NCBI GenBank assembly: GCA_964410725.1
Contig: CAYPID010000009.1
Span: 1 to 63,528 of the forward strand
Reading direction: 5' to 3'
DNA length: 63,528 nucleotides
Source of the DNA: CALAZP01 sp964410725
GTDB taxonomy: Bacteria; Bacteroidota; Bacteroidia; Chitinophagales; Saprospiraceae
The stretch's first letter is position 1. Each line of letters begins with the position of its first letter. Both the position numbers and the translations under genes were made by a program. This document shows, piece by piece, positions 1 to 9,518 of this stretch. The notes below the pieces were generated by a model. That model saw only the letters and a program-made list of their open reading frames with translations. It was not told where the DNA came from and searched no databases.

Positions 1-77
1 TGATTTAGTTCTTTTTTGTAGTTGTGCACTGACGCGATTGTTAATCTACCTAAGGTTTTCATTTTGAGTATTATGTT

Positions 78-551
78 CTATTTCGTATCGATAATAGCAA
101 CAGGTCTTTCAATACCCGCTTCTAGCGATATGAAAGTTTCGGTTCGTTGTAGACCATTTATTTTTTGGAGTTTATCGTGTAAAACTTCTCGAAGATGGTT
201 GGTGTCTCGGCAAACAATCTTAGCGAAAATGTTATATAACCCGGTCGTATAATGAGCACTCACCACCTCTGGAATTTTTTTCAGCTGCTCGGATACCTCG
301 GCATATAAGGAGCTTTTATCCAGATAAATTCCTAAAAAGGCCACCACATCAAATCCCAGTTTTTCATGGTCCACCAATAATTGCTGCCCTTTCACCACAC
401 CTGCTTCCTCCAATTTTTTCATTCTGACGTGAATCGTCCCTCCAGAAACAAATAATTTTCTACCAATTTCCGCATACGTCATTTTTGCATTTTCCATCAA
501 AAGTGCTAGAATCTGTCTGTCCAATTGATCAATTTCATTGGTTTGTGCCAT
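78..551 (-). CDS. Lrp/AsnC family transcriptional regulator
   Basis: A 157-residue protein of normal length for the Lrp/AsnC family. The N-terminal part (about residues 5-65) is the AsnC-type winged helix-turn-helix, opening with IDQLDRQILALL and continuing with the recognition helix region around GGTIHVRMKKLEEAGVV. The remainder (about 70-150) is the RAM/ligand-sensing domain that drives octamer formation. Family members sense amino acids or related metabolites and act as local or global regulators. The ligand and targets cannot be read from this sequence. It is transcribed away from the S41 protease gene, so the 80-base gap between the two starts (552-632) is a divergent control region. No exact TAnnTTTG box is visible there. 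Bases 1-77 downstream contain no supported gene. Confidence 0.9.
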   Translation of the reverse strand: MAQTNEIDQLDRQILALLMENAKMTYAEIGRKLFVSGGTIHVRMKKLEEAGVVKGQQLLVDHEKLGFDVVAFLGIYLDKSSLYAEVSEQLKKIPEVVSAHYTTGLYNIFAKIVCRDTNHLREVLHDKLQKINGLQRTETFISLEAGIERPVAIIDTK

Positions 552-632
552 ATCTTTTCGATTAAAATAATTTTTTCTCCAACCTAAATGTTCTGGATTT
601 TGTCTTTACTTTAAAGTTAAAATAAAAGTTGA

Positions 633-2054
633 ATGACTGAAACCAAAAGAAATTATTGGCTGATTGGGTTACCTGCTATTTTCGCCCTTGTTTTCGTGGG
701 GGGAATGTGGACTGGACTTCGTTTTAGCGAAAGCCAAAGTACGCCTATTTTGGATGTTAAAGGCGATAATCGAGTTGAAGAACTTTTGCGATATATCGAA
801 GCTAGATATGTCACCGACATAGATAGAGATTCCCTAATTACTTTGGTCATTGAATCTGTACTAGAACAATTAGATCCCCATTCTGGATATATCCCTAGTA
901 ATAGATTAGAGCGAATCAATGAGGATTTAAGAGGAGATTATCAAGGTATTGGATTGGAATTTGTCCTCCAAAAGGATACCCCCATTGTAACTTCAGTAAT
1001 CCGAGAAGGACCAGCGTGGAAGGCAGGTATCAGACCTGGTTACAAGATTTTTGCTGTAGATACAACCAGTTTGCTGGAACAAGAAATACAATCAGAAGAT
1101 ATTGTCCAATTAGTGAGAGGCGCAGAAAATACTAACGTTACACTAAGTTGTTTGGACTATGCAGAAAACCCCATTCAATTTACCCTCACCCGCGAGAAAA
1201 TACCCAATTCTTCTGTTAATGCCGCCTACTTAATAGCGCCTAATATTGGGTACATCAAACTTTCCAGATTTTCTGGAAACGCTTACCGGGATTTTATGAG
1301 GGCACTAGAGGAACTCATTACCTTCCATTCTATGGAAAATTTAATAATAGATTTGAGGCAAAACCCAGGAGGTTTGCTGGAAGAATCCATAAAAATGATC
1401 AATCAACTGGTTCCAGAAAAAGATTTGGTCATTCTAAAAACCGAAGGAGCGCATACTGGTAAAGTAGAATATAAGTCCTCCGGAAGAGCTTTTTTTAGAC
1501 TTCAGCAAATTGTAATTCTCATAGATGAAAAATCAGCCTCAGCCAGTGAAATTCTAGCAGGCACCCTCCAAGACTTGGAAAGGGCGACCATCATTGGAAG
1601 GCCATCTTTTGGAAAGGGATTGGTACAAGAGCAATATAATCTTCATGATGGTAGTGCCATCCGCTTATCTGTCAGCAGATTTTTTACCCCTTCGGGAAAA
1701 GCCATCCAAAAGCCGTTCAAAGGGGGAGAATTTTTAGACCTTGAGGATCAAGAAGGAGGAATTATTCCTGATATTGTGGTCGCGGTGGATTCAACATTAG
1801 AGGATTCTGAACTAACCAGATGGGAAGCCTTTAGTTTTATTAAAACGCAGGAGGAACAAATCAACAGATTGTTGGATTCTTCAGAAGCTTACTTCTTAGA
1901 AGTGTTGGATAGAGAATTTTTTTCCAACTTAAAGAGGTCAACGAAAGCGGAGATCGCACACATGTTGCACGGAGAACAGTTGAAAATTGAATACCTCAAT
2001 AGATTTGACCCAGATGTTCAAGCAGCTATGGATTGGTTGAGGCAAAAAAAATAA
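633..2054 (+). CDS. S41 family C-terminal processing peptidase
   Basis: A 473-residue serine protease of the tail-specific (CtpA/Prc) family, which degrades or trims periplasmic proteins from their C-termini. One N-terminal membrane anchor or uncleaved signal lies at about residues 8-27. A PDZ domain covers about 100-180 (GIGLEF, AGIRPGYKI), followed by the S41 catalytic core. The catalytic serine lies in the SASASE motif at residues 301-306 and the general-base lysine is Lys328 in FGKGLVQ, so the Ser-Lys dyad is intact. The stop is followed four bases later by the start of the PKD surface protein, so the two are probably cotranscribed. A role in processing envelope or secreted proteins fits this neighbour but is inference. 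Confidence 0.93.
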   Translation: MTETKRNYWLIGLPAIFALVFVGGMWTGLRFSESQSTPILDVKGDNRVEELLRYIEARYVTDIDRDSLITLVIESVLEQLDPHSGYIPSNRLERINEDLRGDYQGIGLEFVLQKDTPIVTSVIREGPAWKAGIRPGYKIFAVDTTSLLEQEIQSEDIVQLVRGAENTNVTLSCLDYAENPIQFTLTREKIPNSSVNAAYLIAPNIGYIKLSRFSGNAYRDFMRALEELITFHSMENLIIDLRQNPGGLLEESIKMINQLVPEKDLVILKTEGAHTGKVEYKSSGRAFFRLQQIVILIDEKSASASEILAGTLQDLERATIIGRPSFGKGLVQEQYNLHDGSAIRLSVSRFFTPSGKAIQKPFKGGEFLDLEDQEGGIIPDIVVAVDSTLEDSELTRWEAFSFIKTQEEQINRLLDSSEAYFLEVLDREFFSNLKRSTKAEIAHMLHGEQLKIEYLNRFDPDVQAAMDWLRQKK

Positions 2055-2058
2055 AGGA

Positions 2059-4317
2059 ATGAAAAAAGTAATCCTAATCATGGTGGTCCTTTGGTCCATC
2101 CCCTGGAGTTCATTTGGGAGACATATTATAGGAGGTTCCATCACTTACGAGTGTTTAGGTGGGGGAGATTATGAATTTACGCTTACCTTATACAGAGATT
2201 GTAATTGCACCAACTGTGCCGAGTTAGATCCTGTAGCTTCCATTGGGATTTACAAATGCCCTGAAGGTAATTGTAGTGGAATGACTCAGAGCAGCTATAT
2301 TCACCGATTGAGTATTAATCTGGATGAAATAAAGGCTGTGGGGGCACCTGATTATCCTTGTTTGATTCCACCAAATGTCTGTACCCAGCAAGGAGTCTAT
2401 AAATTTAAACTGAGTGAATATGGAATTAGTTTGCCAATCAGCGAAGACAGTTATCACATCAGCTACCAACGCTGTTGCCGAAATGTCACGATTAATAATA
2501 TTATCAGGCCTCAAGATATGGGCGCCACTTATACCATAGAAATTACCCCTGAAGGACAAAAAGTTTGTAACAACAGTCCAGTTTTTGATAATTTTCCCCC
2601 AACAGTCATTTGTAACGATAATGAAATTCTTTTTGATCATAGTGCCACAGATAAAGACGGGGATCAATTGGTTTATGAATTTTGCAGCCCTCTTCGTGGG
2701 GGAGGTCCTTTATTAAATGGTGCAGCAGCAGTTTCTTGTGAAGGAGCCATTCCAACTCCAGCCTGTCCACCACCTTATGACTATGTCACTTTTGTAGCGC
2801 CACTATACAGCCCGGGTAACCCCATGGGAGGAGATCCTGTGGTAACCATTAATCCTATTTCTGGTTACATTACTGGCAAACCCAATAGATTGGGGCAGTA
2901 TGTAGTCGGAGTATGTGTTTCAGAATACCGCGACGGTGTACTCCTCAGCAAAGTCTTTAGAGATTTTCAGTTTAACGTCGCCAATTGTGACCCTATAGTG
3001 GTAGCCGATGTGGAAAAGGATGCGGTCATCAATGACCAGGAATACCTAATTAACTCTTGCGGAGAATTCGATATAAATTTTATTAACCGTTCTTTTCAGC
3101 GGGCTGCGATAAATACTTATGAATGGTCTTTTGATATTAATGGGACCATTTCCAAATATGGAGATTGGTCCCCAACAGTTAGATTCCCTGGGGTAGGCAA
3201 CTACAAAGGACAGTTGATTTTAAATCCTAATACTGACTGCGGAGACACGGCAAATATCAATGTGGTCATCTATCCAGACATCACAGCTGATTTTGAATAC
3301 GAATACGATACTTGTGTTTCAGGTCCAGTTGCTTTTACAGATTTATCTGTCACTGGAGGAGATCGATTGACCGCATGGGAGTGGGATTTTGGAGATGGAA
3401 TTTCCAATCAGCTCAGAAACCCTAATCACCTATATAAAAAGCCCGGAGATATTCCTGTTTCCTTAACGGTTACAGACAATAACCAATGCAAGGATAAAAT
3501 TACCAAAACCATCAAATACTATCCAGTACCTTCTCTGATTGTGATTGCCCCTTCAGATTTTACTGGGTGTGTTCCAGCATCTATTTTTTTCGATAACTTA
3601 TCTTTCCCCATTGATAATACCTATGATATTTATTGGGATTTTGGGGACGGAGGATCCAGTGATGCCATCAGTCCTACGCATTTGTACGAAAATACAGGAG
3701 TGTATACCGTGGCCGTCGATATTACCTCACCAATTGGATGTCAAACTGATACTACTTTCTATAACTTGATCGAAATTTTAGATTCGCCTCAAGCTGATTT
3801 TACTTATTCACCTGAAATGCCTACTAACTTATCACCAGATTTATCTTTTTATGACCAATCTGTGGGGTTGGTCGCAGGTTGGGAATGGGACTTTGGAGAT
3901 GGGGAAAGGGATTTCTCGAGTAATCCCATTCACAGTTATCCAGATTCAGGGCAGTACACCGTCCAACAAGTGGTGGTACATCCCAATGGTTGCAGAGATA
4001 CGGCTTATCAAATCATAGATGTAACACCAGAAGTGCGGTATTTTTTACCAAATGCTTTTACACCAAATTACGATGGTAAAAATGAAGCCTATAAAGGAGT
4101 AGGTCAACTTGATGGCATTTCAAAATTTGAAATGACGATTTGGAATAGGTGGGGAGAAATGGTATTTGAAACTCAAGATCCCCAAAAGGGTTGGAATGGA
4201 TTGCAAGGCTCTGATGGCCAACCAGCTCCAGCTGGAATATATGTGGTAAAGGTAAATTTTATTGGTCCTAGAGGGGCTCCTTTTGAATACCAAACTTTTG
4301 CAACTTTAATTCGCTGA
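2059..4317 (+). CDS. PKD-domain surface protein with T9SS type B sorting domain
   Basis: A 752-residue exported protein with a signal peptide at about residues 1-20. The N-terminal cysteine-rich region (about 21-330, starting GRHIIGGSITYECLGGGDYEF) is common in large secreted proteins of Bacteroidota. Three PKD domains follow, each marked by WDFGDG, near residues 441, 525 and 608. From about residue 661 (YFLPNAFTPNYDGKNE) the protein ends in the gliding-motility-type C-terminal domain (CHU_C/type B), the T9SS targeting signal. The family is known to be secreted through the outer membrane and retained at or released from the surface. No enzymatic domain is visible, so an adhesive or structural role is inferred. 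It starts four bases after the S41 protease. Confidence 0.88.
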   Translation: MKKVILIMVVLWSIPWSSFGRHIIGGSITYECLGGGDYEFTLTLYRDCNCTNCAELDPVASIGIYKCPEGNCSGMTQSSYIHRLSINLDEIKAVGAPDYPCLIPPNVCTQQGVYKFKLSEYGISLPISEDSYHISYQRCCRNVTINNIIRPQDMGATYTIEITPEGQKVCNNSPVFDNFPPTVICNDNEILFDHSATDKDGDQLVYEFCSPLRGGGPLLNGAAAVSCEGAIPTPACPPPYDYVTFVAPLYSPGNPMGGDPVVTINPISGYITGKPNRLGQYVVGVCVSEYRDGVLLSKVFRDFQFNVANCDPIVVADVEKDAVINDQEYLINSCGEFDINFINRSFQRAAINTYEWSFDINGTISKYGDWSPTVRFPGVGNYKGQLILNPNTDCGDTANINVVIYPDITADFEYEYDTCVSGPVAFTDLSVTGGDRLTAWEWDFGDGISNQLRNPNHLYKKPGDIPVSLTVTDNNQCKDKITKTIKYYPVPSLIVIAPSDFTGCVPASIFFDNLSFPIDNTYDIYWDFGDGGSSDAISPTHLYENTGVYTVAVDITSPIGCQTDTTFYNLIEILDSPQADFTYSPEMPTNLSPDLSFYDQSVGLVAGWEWDFGDGERDFSSNPIHSYPDSGQYTVQQVVVHPNGCRDTAYQIIDVTPEVRYFLPNAFTPNYDGKNEAYKGVGQLDGISKFEMTIWNRWGEMVFETQDPQKGWNGLQGSDGQPAPAGIYVVKVNFIGPRGAPFEYQTFATLIR

Positions 4318-4340
4318 AATAAATTTTTTTCTTACCTTTG
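4307..4340 (+). promoter_or_regulatory. Bacteroidota-type promoter of rplS
   Basis: A perfect TAnnTTTG -7 box (TACCTTTG) lies at 4333-4340, 26 bases before the rplS ATG. A TTTG at 4307-4310 could serve as the -33 element. Its spacer is 22 bases, slightly long, so that part is less certain. The -7 box follows the PKD gene stop by 15 bases, so rplS has its own promoter. Confidence 0.7.
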
Positions 4341-4366
4341 CACGGCTAAAAATAAAATCTAAAATC

Positions 4367-4723
4367 ATGGACGCCATAAAGTTTGTAAATGAGCAATTGT
4401 TAAAAGAAAGTAATTTCCCAGCTTTCAGACCTGGTGATAACGTTGCTGTTGACTATAAGATTATAGAAGGGGATAAAGAGAGAATACAAACTTTCAGAGG
4501 TGATGTTATTAAGATTACGGGTGAAGGTTTAAACAAGTACTTCACCGTAAGAAAAATGTCTAATGGGGTAGGGGTAGAGCGTATTTTCCCTTATGCTTCT
4601 CCCAATATCGCCGAGGTGAAATTGTTAAAGAGAGGTAAAGTTAGAAGAGCTAAATTGTACTACTTACGTGAATTAGTAGGTAAGAAAGCTAGAATTAAGG
4701 AGCGTACTTACATCAAGAAATAA
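4367..4723 (+). CDS. rplS: 50S ribosomal protein L19
   Basis: A 118-residue protein with the L19 signature throughout: FRPGDNVAVDYKIIEG, the RIQTFRGDVIKITGEG strand region, and the basic C-terminal half with KLYYLRELVGKKARIKER. L19 binds 23S rRNA at the 30S-50S interface. Length and start match the family. In many bacteria rplS lies with rpsP-rimM-trmD. Here it is alone, behind its own promoter and between two large T9SS cargo genes. It converges with the twelve-repeat surface protein gene, with only 8 bases between the two stops and no terminator hairpin between them. Confidence 0.97.
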   Translation: MDAIKFVNEQLLKESNFPAFRPGDNVAVDYKIIEGDKERIQTFRGDVIKITGEGLNKYFTVRKMSNGVGVERIFPYASPNIAEVKLLKRGKVRRAKLYYLRELVGKKARIKERTYIKK

Positions 4724-4731
4724 TTTTTCTT

Positions 4732-7700
4732 TTATTGAACCAGTAGTTGTTTAGTTTCCAATCGCTGGTTATTGTTCCAAATATCAATTAGGTAAATTCC
4801 TTTGGGGAGTTTACCTAATTTTATTTCTACTCTTTTTTCACTGGAGTCAATTCTTTTGTCCATCATTTTTCTCCCCGTAATGTCATAAATAAACATTTGT
4901 CTTTCTCCTATTGACTTAGGAATATTCGACAGGAATTCTATGTTTAATGATTGCCCCATTGCAATAGGGTTTGGGTATATTTTGATGGAATGGTCTGATT
5001 GGATAATGTACTGTTGTGGGTACGGGTTCTGAGGCGGTTGTGGTAGCTGTTGCTGTTGCTGATGTTGGTNNNNNNNNNNNNNNNNNNNNNNNNNNNNNNN
5101 NNNNNNNNNNNNNNNNNNNNNNNNNNNNNNNNNNNNNNNNNNNNNNNNNNNNNNNNNNNNNNNNNNNNNATTGGATAATGGACTGCTGTGGGTACGGGTT
5201 CTGAGGCGGTTGTGGTAGCTGTTGTTGTTGCTGCTGATGTTGATGGTTCTCAATGGCAACTGGGTTGGTTTTTAAAATATTGGAAGTATTATAGGTAGTT
5301 TGGATAGTGAAAGGGTCTAAAGGAGGTAACTGAGCACCTTCTGAAGGCAAAAGAGTTAATTGATTGGTGGAAAGGGCATAACATTGATCCAAATTTAGCT
5401 GATTAATATTTAGACCTTCCAGATTTGGTAAAGTACCGGTATAGGCTACCCCTGTAACGGTCAAGCTTTGACAAGCATATTCATTGGGGATTTCAAATGG
5501 TATTCCTGCCTCTATTGATGCCAAAATACCACCAGAAGCGTTGGTGATTATAAAAGCTGAAAAGCCCAATTTCTCTTTAAAGTAAAAAGACCATGATTCC
5601 GGTGTTCTGCTCGTATCACAGGAATAGGTAAATAGCGTTTCCTCATCGTATCCAACTGCATAAATCTCCCCAGCAATAGGTGCTTGATTAATAATTACTA
5701 TTGGTTGAGGGGTCCATGCATAGCATTCATTCGAAAGTTCCAGGGTTCGAATGTCGCGATTGGCCTGTCCGTTTAATTGTCCTGTATAGGAGATTCCATA
5801 AGCTTTATAAATACCCTCTGGAGCATTTTCAAAATTGAGTAATCCTGTAGTAGGAATACTGGGATACAATATAGTATCCTCTTGATCGGTCAACATGAAT
5901 GCATAAAGGCCATCTACTACATTAGAAGTATAAGCCAATTCAATAATATCAGCACTTCCATTACCCGGACAGGTATAAATAGTATCTGTTTCATATCCTA
6001 CTACATGAATGGTCCCTGCATCTACTTCCCCGAGAAGGTTAAATTGTAAAGTATTAGCCGCCCACTCATAACAACCGTCCGTTGGGATGGCAGAAATAGG
6101 ATCACCCACTAAAAGGTTCCAAATTCCTGTATAACTGACTGCGCTGATTTGATAAATTCCTTGGGAGAGTCCATCTAGTGGCATACTGGACTTCCAACTG
6201 ATTCTTTGAATCGTTGAATCTGCCCCCCACAAGAGATAGGCATAACCCACATTACTGGTAGAATTGGTTTGCAATTCCAATTGTTGTGAACCGTCCCCAC
6301 AGTAATCAAAATAATCTTCTCCAAAGGAAGAAGTTATTGTACCTCCATCCACCTGATCAGAGATAACCGTGATGTATTGTTCTGCCCACTCATAACAGTC
6401 ACCCGCGACTTTTACCGATGAAATCGGTGCCCCTACGGAAAAATCCAAAGGACCTTCGTGCGAGATTCCGTAGATTCTCAGCTCTCCAAATATGTTATTA
6501 TCGTAGTTTCTCGTCGGATTGCTCAATTTACCTAAAATTTGATCTTCGGCATTGGCAATCAATAAAGTATAAGATGCGGTTGTAGAATGATCGACTGGTT
6601 CTATGGTAATCCAATCTGGTATTCCGTCTTGCAAACAAGTTAAGAGGGTATCCGAATCGATGGCCCAATCGGTCGTCAGGCGACCACCACCTACTTCAGT
6701 TTTTACCACCTCCAGTACCTCAGCTACCCCCAGACATTCTTCAGTCAACGAAATGATTTGTGAAAAAGAATCGCCAACTTGGATGGACAAAGGGGACAAA
6801 CTGGCAATGGAATGAATCAGGATGTGCGGACTATCGTAAGCAGAAAAATCTGGCTGTAATCCCGCATCTGCATCTAGAATTATCAGGGAATCATTGGTGA
6901 TAATGATTCGATGAAAATAATCTGGGTCGAAGCTTTGGTTCAAACTGATGATATATCGGTTATTTTTTAGCACACATATTGAATCTATTCCCGCATTAGG
7001 TTGATCAGAAAAGGAAAGCTGAGGGGCCACAGGTTCTGTGTTTTTCCACGTCAATTCTCCAGTTGACCAATCGTAACAAGCGGAGGAATCATTATTGACG
7101 GCTTCCCAAGAAGCACCAATATTTAGTCCCTCAGGGAGTACCAAATAGGATAGCCTTTTAATTAGATAGTCGCCCTCTGGATAATTGGCACTCCTTATAG
7201 TGTCTTTATCAGTTATCTCAACTACTTGATTATCAGTTAAATTAATAATGACCCAAACATTTTCGAATGCTGATGCGGATTCAGGATTACTGGACAATAC
7301 TAAAATAGACTCAGGATTACTACTACAAGTCAACCTGTTTTCTGTAGGCAGCTCTCCCCCTTCAGGACGAGAAAAATCAACAGTAATTGCTTGATTGGAA
7401 AGTGAAAAGCAATCATTTGAAAAACTGTGAGCCGCAAAATTTTCTCCAATCTGAACTATTAAATCTCCTGAGTATACCAATCCATACAATTGATAAGTTC
7501 CAGCTGGATATGGCGACCAATCGATAGGTCCTTCCGGCACAACCGCAGCAATATTTTCCTGTACATCCACCAATACCCATGCCTTGGAAATCTCCGAGGG
7601 AAAGAAATCTTGGGTAAAATCAGCCTCAAGCCATGGATTACAAGAATTGACCTGCCCATCTTCAGGTGCTACCAGTTCTATAGGTCCCGCCTCTAAAGTT

Positions 7701-9457
7701 CCAATTTCCACCGCAATTTGATTGGTGGATTGTGTAAAACATTCTGTTGAAAAAAGTGCAGTATCGATGTGCTGCCCTGTGACATCCAACTGAATTCCTA
7801 AATAGGAAACTCCGATGAGTCTATAATTCCCATCAGCATAATCACTAAAATTAAAAACCTGATTATTTGTTTGAGCTAAAATCATACCCTCTGAATCCAG
7901 CACTGCATACTGCAACAAATTGGTCCCTGCCCCTATCGGACCAAAGGAAACGATATCAGGAAACCCCTCATTGGGACACAAAAAAGTCTTGAAGCTTCCA
8001 TTGGTCATTGCAATTTCAAACGAATTCGACTCGTATTTGAAAACAACCAATGGATAATTGCTTAATCTAAAACATTGGGTCGAAAGAGACTGCTCTGTAA
8101 CCGGTGCTGAATAATCCAAGGTGAGCGCTCCGCTGTATTGAACTGCCCAGATATGGAATTCCCCTTCGGGAAAAAGTCGTGTATTGACTTGGTTGCTCAG
8201 TAGGTTTAGAATAGGGTGGTCATTTTGATCTGTTATCAAATATTTGACCGTTCCAGATGTAGGGTCAAAATCATTCGTTAACATCAACGTTTCTCCCTCT
8301 TCTGCCGCGCAATAAAATAAGGTATCCGAATTTAAAGAATTTGAAACGCTACCCGGAGATAACAAGGGAATAAATATTTCCAAATAATTGGTCGACACCC
8401 CAGTACACCCATCTTCTGAAAGAGATGGATCCCATTTTTGTCCGACGAAATAAGGTAGATTGGAGGGAAAGGAGATTCCATATACTTTCTTGGTGCTTCG
8501 AGGTAAATTTTTTAAATCAAATATTCCATCATTCGATATAGCTTCAATGATGTCCTCCTCATTGACTAAAATAAAAGCGTAGGGCTGATTGCTTTGTCCG
8601 GAAACAAAGAAGGTGACCAATTCCTCGTTGACGGAATCAGGGTAACGGCATACCGTAATGGGTAAATCCCCGTTAACAGAACTGATTTGACCTCCACTTG
8701 GCAAAATATTTTCAACGGTAATACTCTCAGGAGCAAGACCAAAGCATCCAGTAGCTAAACGATTATCAGCTGGGAGATAAGCCCCTTTTTCTAATAAAAG
8801 GGACCCACTATAGGTGATACCTCTAATGGTATAAGTTCCAACAGCTAATTTTTCAAAGTCGATAATTGTATCACCCCCTACGTACACCACTTGTTGTTCT
8901 TGATTGGTGATAAAAATAGAAGATGCGATTCCCTCACTTTGATAGGCAATTTCCACTAAGTCAGATCGGCCATCTCCATGGCAAAAAATTTGGTTTTCTA
9001 ATCCCAGGTCAGAGACAAGGGTTCCCCCATCTAAAGGGGTATTGGAAACCTGAATATAGTTTTTTGAAAGTTCAAAGCATCTGGTAGCCAGTGTGGCACT
9101 ACTCAAAGAAGTTCCTATATTAGAATTTAGGTTTCCTAAAAATGAAAAGGCATAAACTTTTAAAGATGCTTCAGGAAAGGCAGTAAAATTGATAAATGGG
9201 TTAGTTGTCTGATGGATGATGATGTTTTGGTCATTGACAATTAAAAATCCAATTGGGGTGGCAGCAGTATTGGTTCTAAATCTAATAACCTCTGAATCAG
9301 TTCCATCTGATGAACTACATTTAGTACTGATTGTTTCACCCTTACTAGTTGAAATGGTTAGGTTTTGGAGGCACTTCAATCCGACTTGAGCCTGCAGAGA
9401 GCACAGAGAACAACCGATAATGCTTAGAAAGAGGAGAAGCCTGATTGAAGTGTGCAT
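4732..9457 (-). CDS. Giant T9SS-secreted protein with twelve two-cysteine repeats (interrupted by an assembly gap)
   Basis: The protein has about 1,540 visible residues plus the gap. The start chosen is the ATG at 9455-9457, which gives the signal peptide MHTSIRLLLFLSIIGCS; an upstream in-frame ATG at 9526 would add 23 residues unlike a signal peptide. Residues about 25-1370 form twelve repeats of about 115 residues. Each repeat opens with a cysteine, has a central G-I-S-Y-x-G-like strand, and ends with C(Y/F)xxS. A glutamine/proline-rich linker follows, broken by 100 N, and then a T9SS type A sorting domain (IKIYPNPIAMGQ...GIYLIDIWNNN). The apparent frame change lies in the gap: 4288 + 338 flanking bases are divisible by three, so a true gap length divisible by three restores one frame. 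Function is unknown; an adhesin or surface-layer role is inference. Confidence 0.85.
4998..5247. repeat. Coding minisatellite (Gln/Pro-rich) around an assembly gap
   Basis: Two diverged copies of a roughly 70-base unit, at 4998-5069 and 5170-5247, flank 100 N. On the minus strand they encode Gln-rich stretches followed by LPQPPQNPYPQQ and S/Y-IIQ. The copies share 30 or more identical bases and differ at a few silent or conservative positions, for example tactgttg against gactgctg. The copy number is unresolved. The repeat forms the linker between the twelve-repeat ectodomain and the T9SS sorting domain. Confidence 0.85.
5070..5169. other. Assembly gap (100 N)
   Basis: Exactly 100 N, a conventional placeholder length. 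It lies inside a coding tandem repeat, so the real length is unknown. Preservation of the reading frame requires a length divisible by three. Confidence 0.98.
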
Positions 9458-9518
9458 TATTTTTAAAACAAATTTAGATTTTTTCAATATAATTATGCGC
9501 ATCTGAAATGAACAATCC

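Noticed and set aside
1..77. Partial gene at the left edge
   Set aside because: A frame at 22-252 runs antisense into the Lrp gene, has no recognisable features and no supporting start signal.
4732..5259. A separate small gene with a T9SS sorting domain, and a frameshift in the large gene
   Set aside because: The frame change is produced by the arbitrary 100-N filler. Flank lengths show that one frame runs through if the real gap is a multiple of three.
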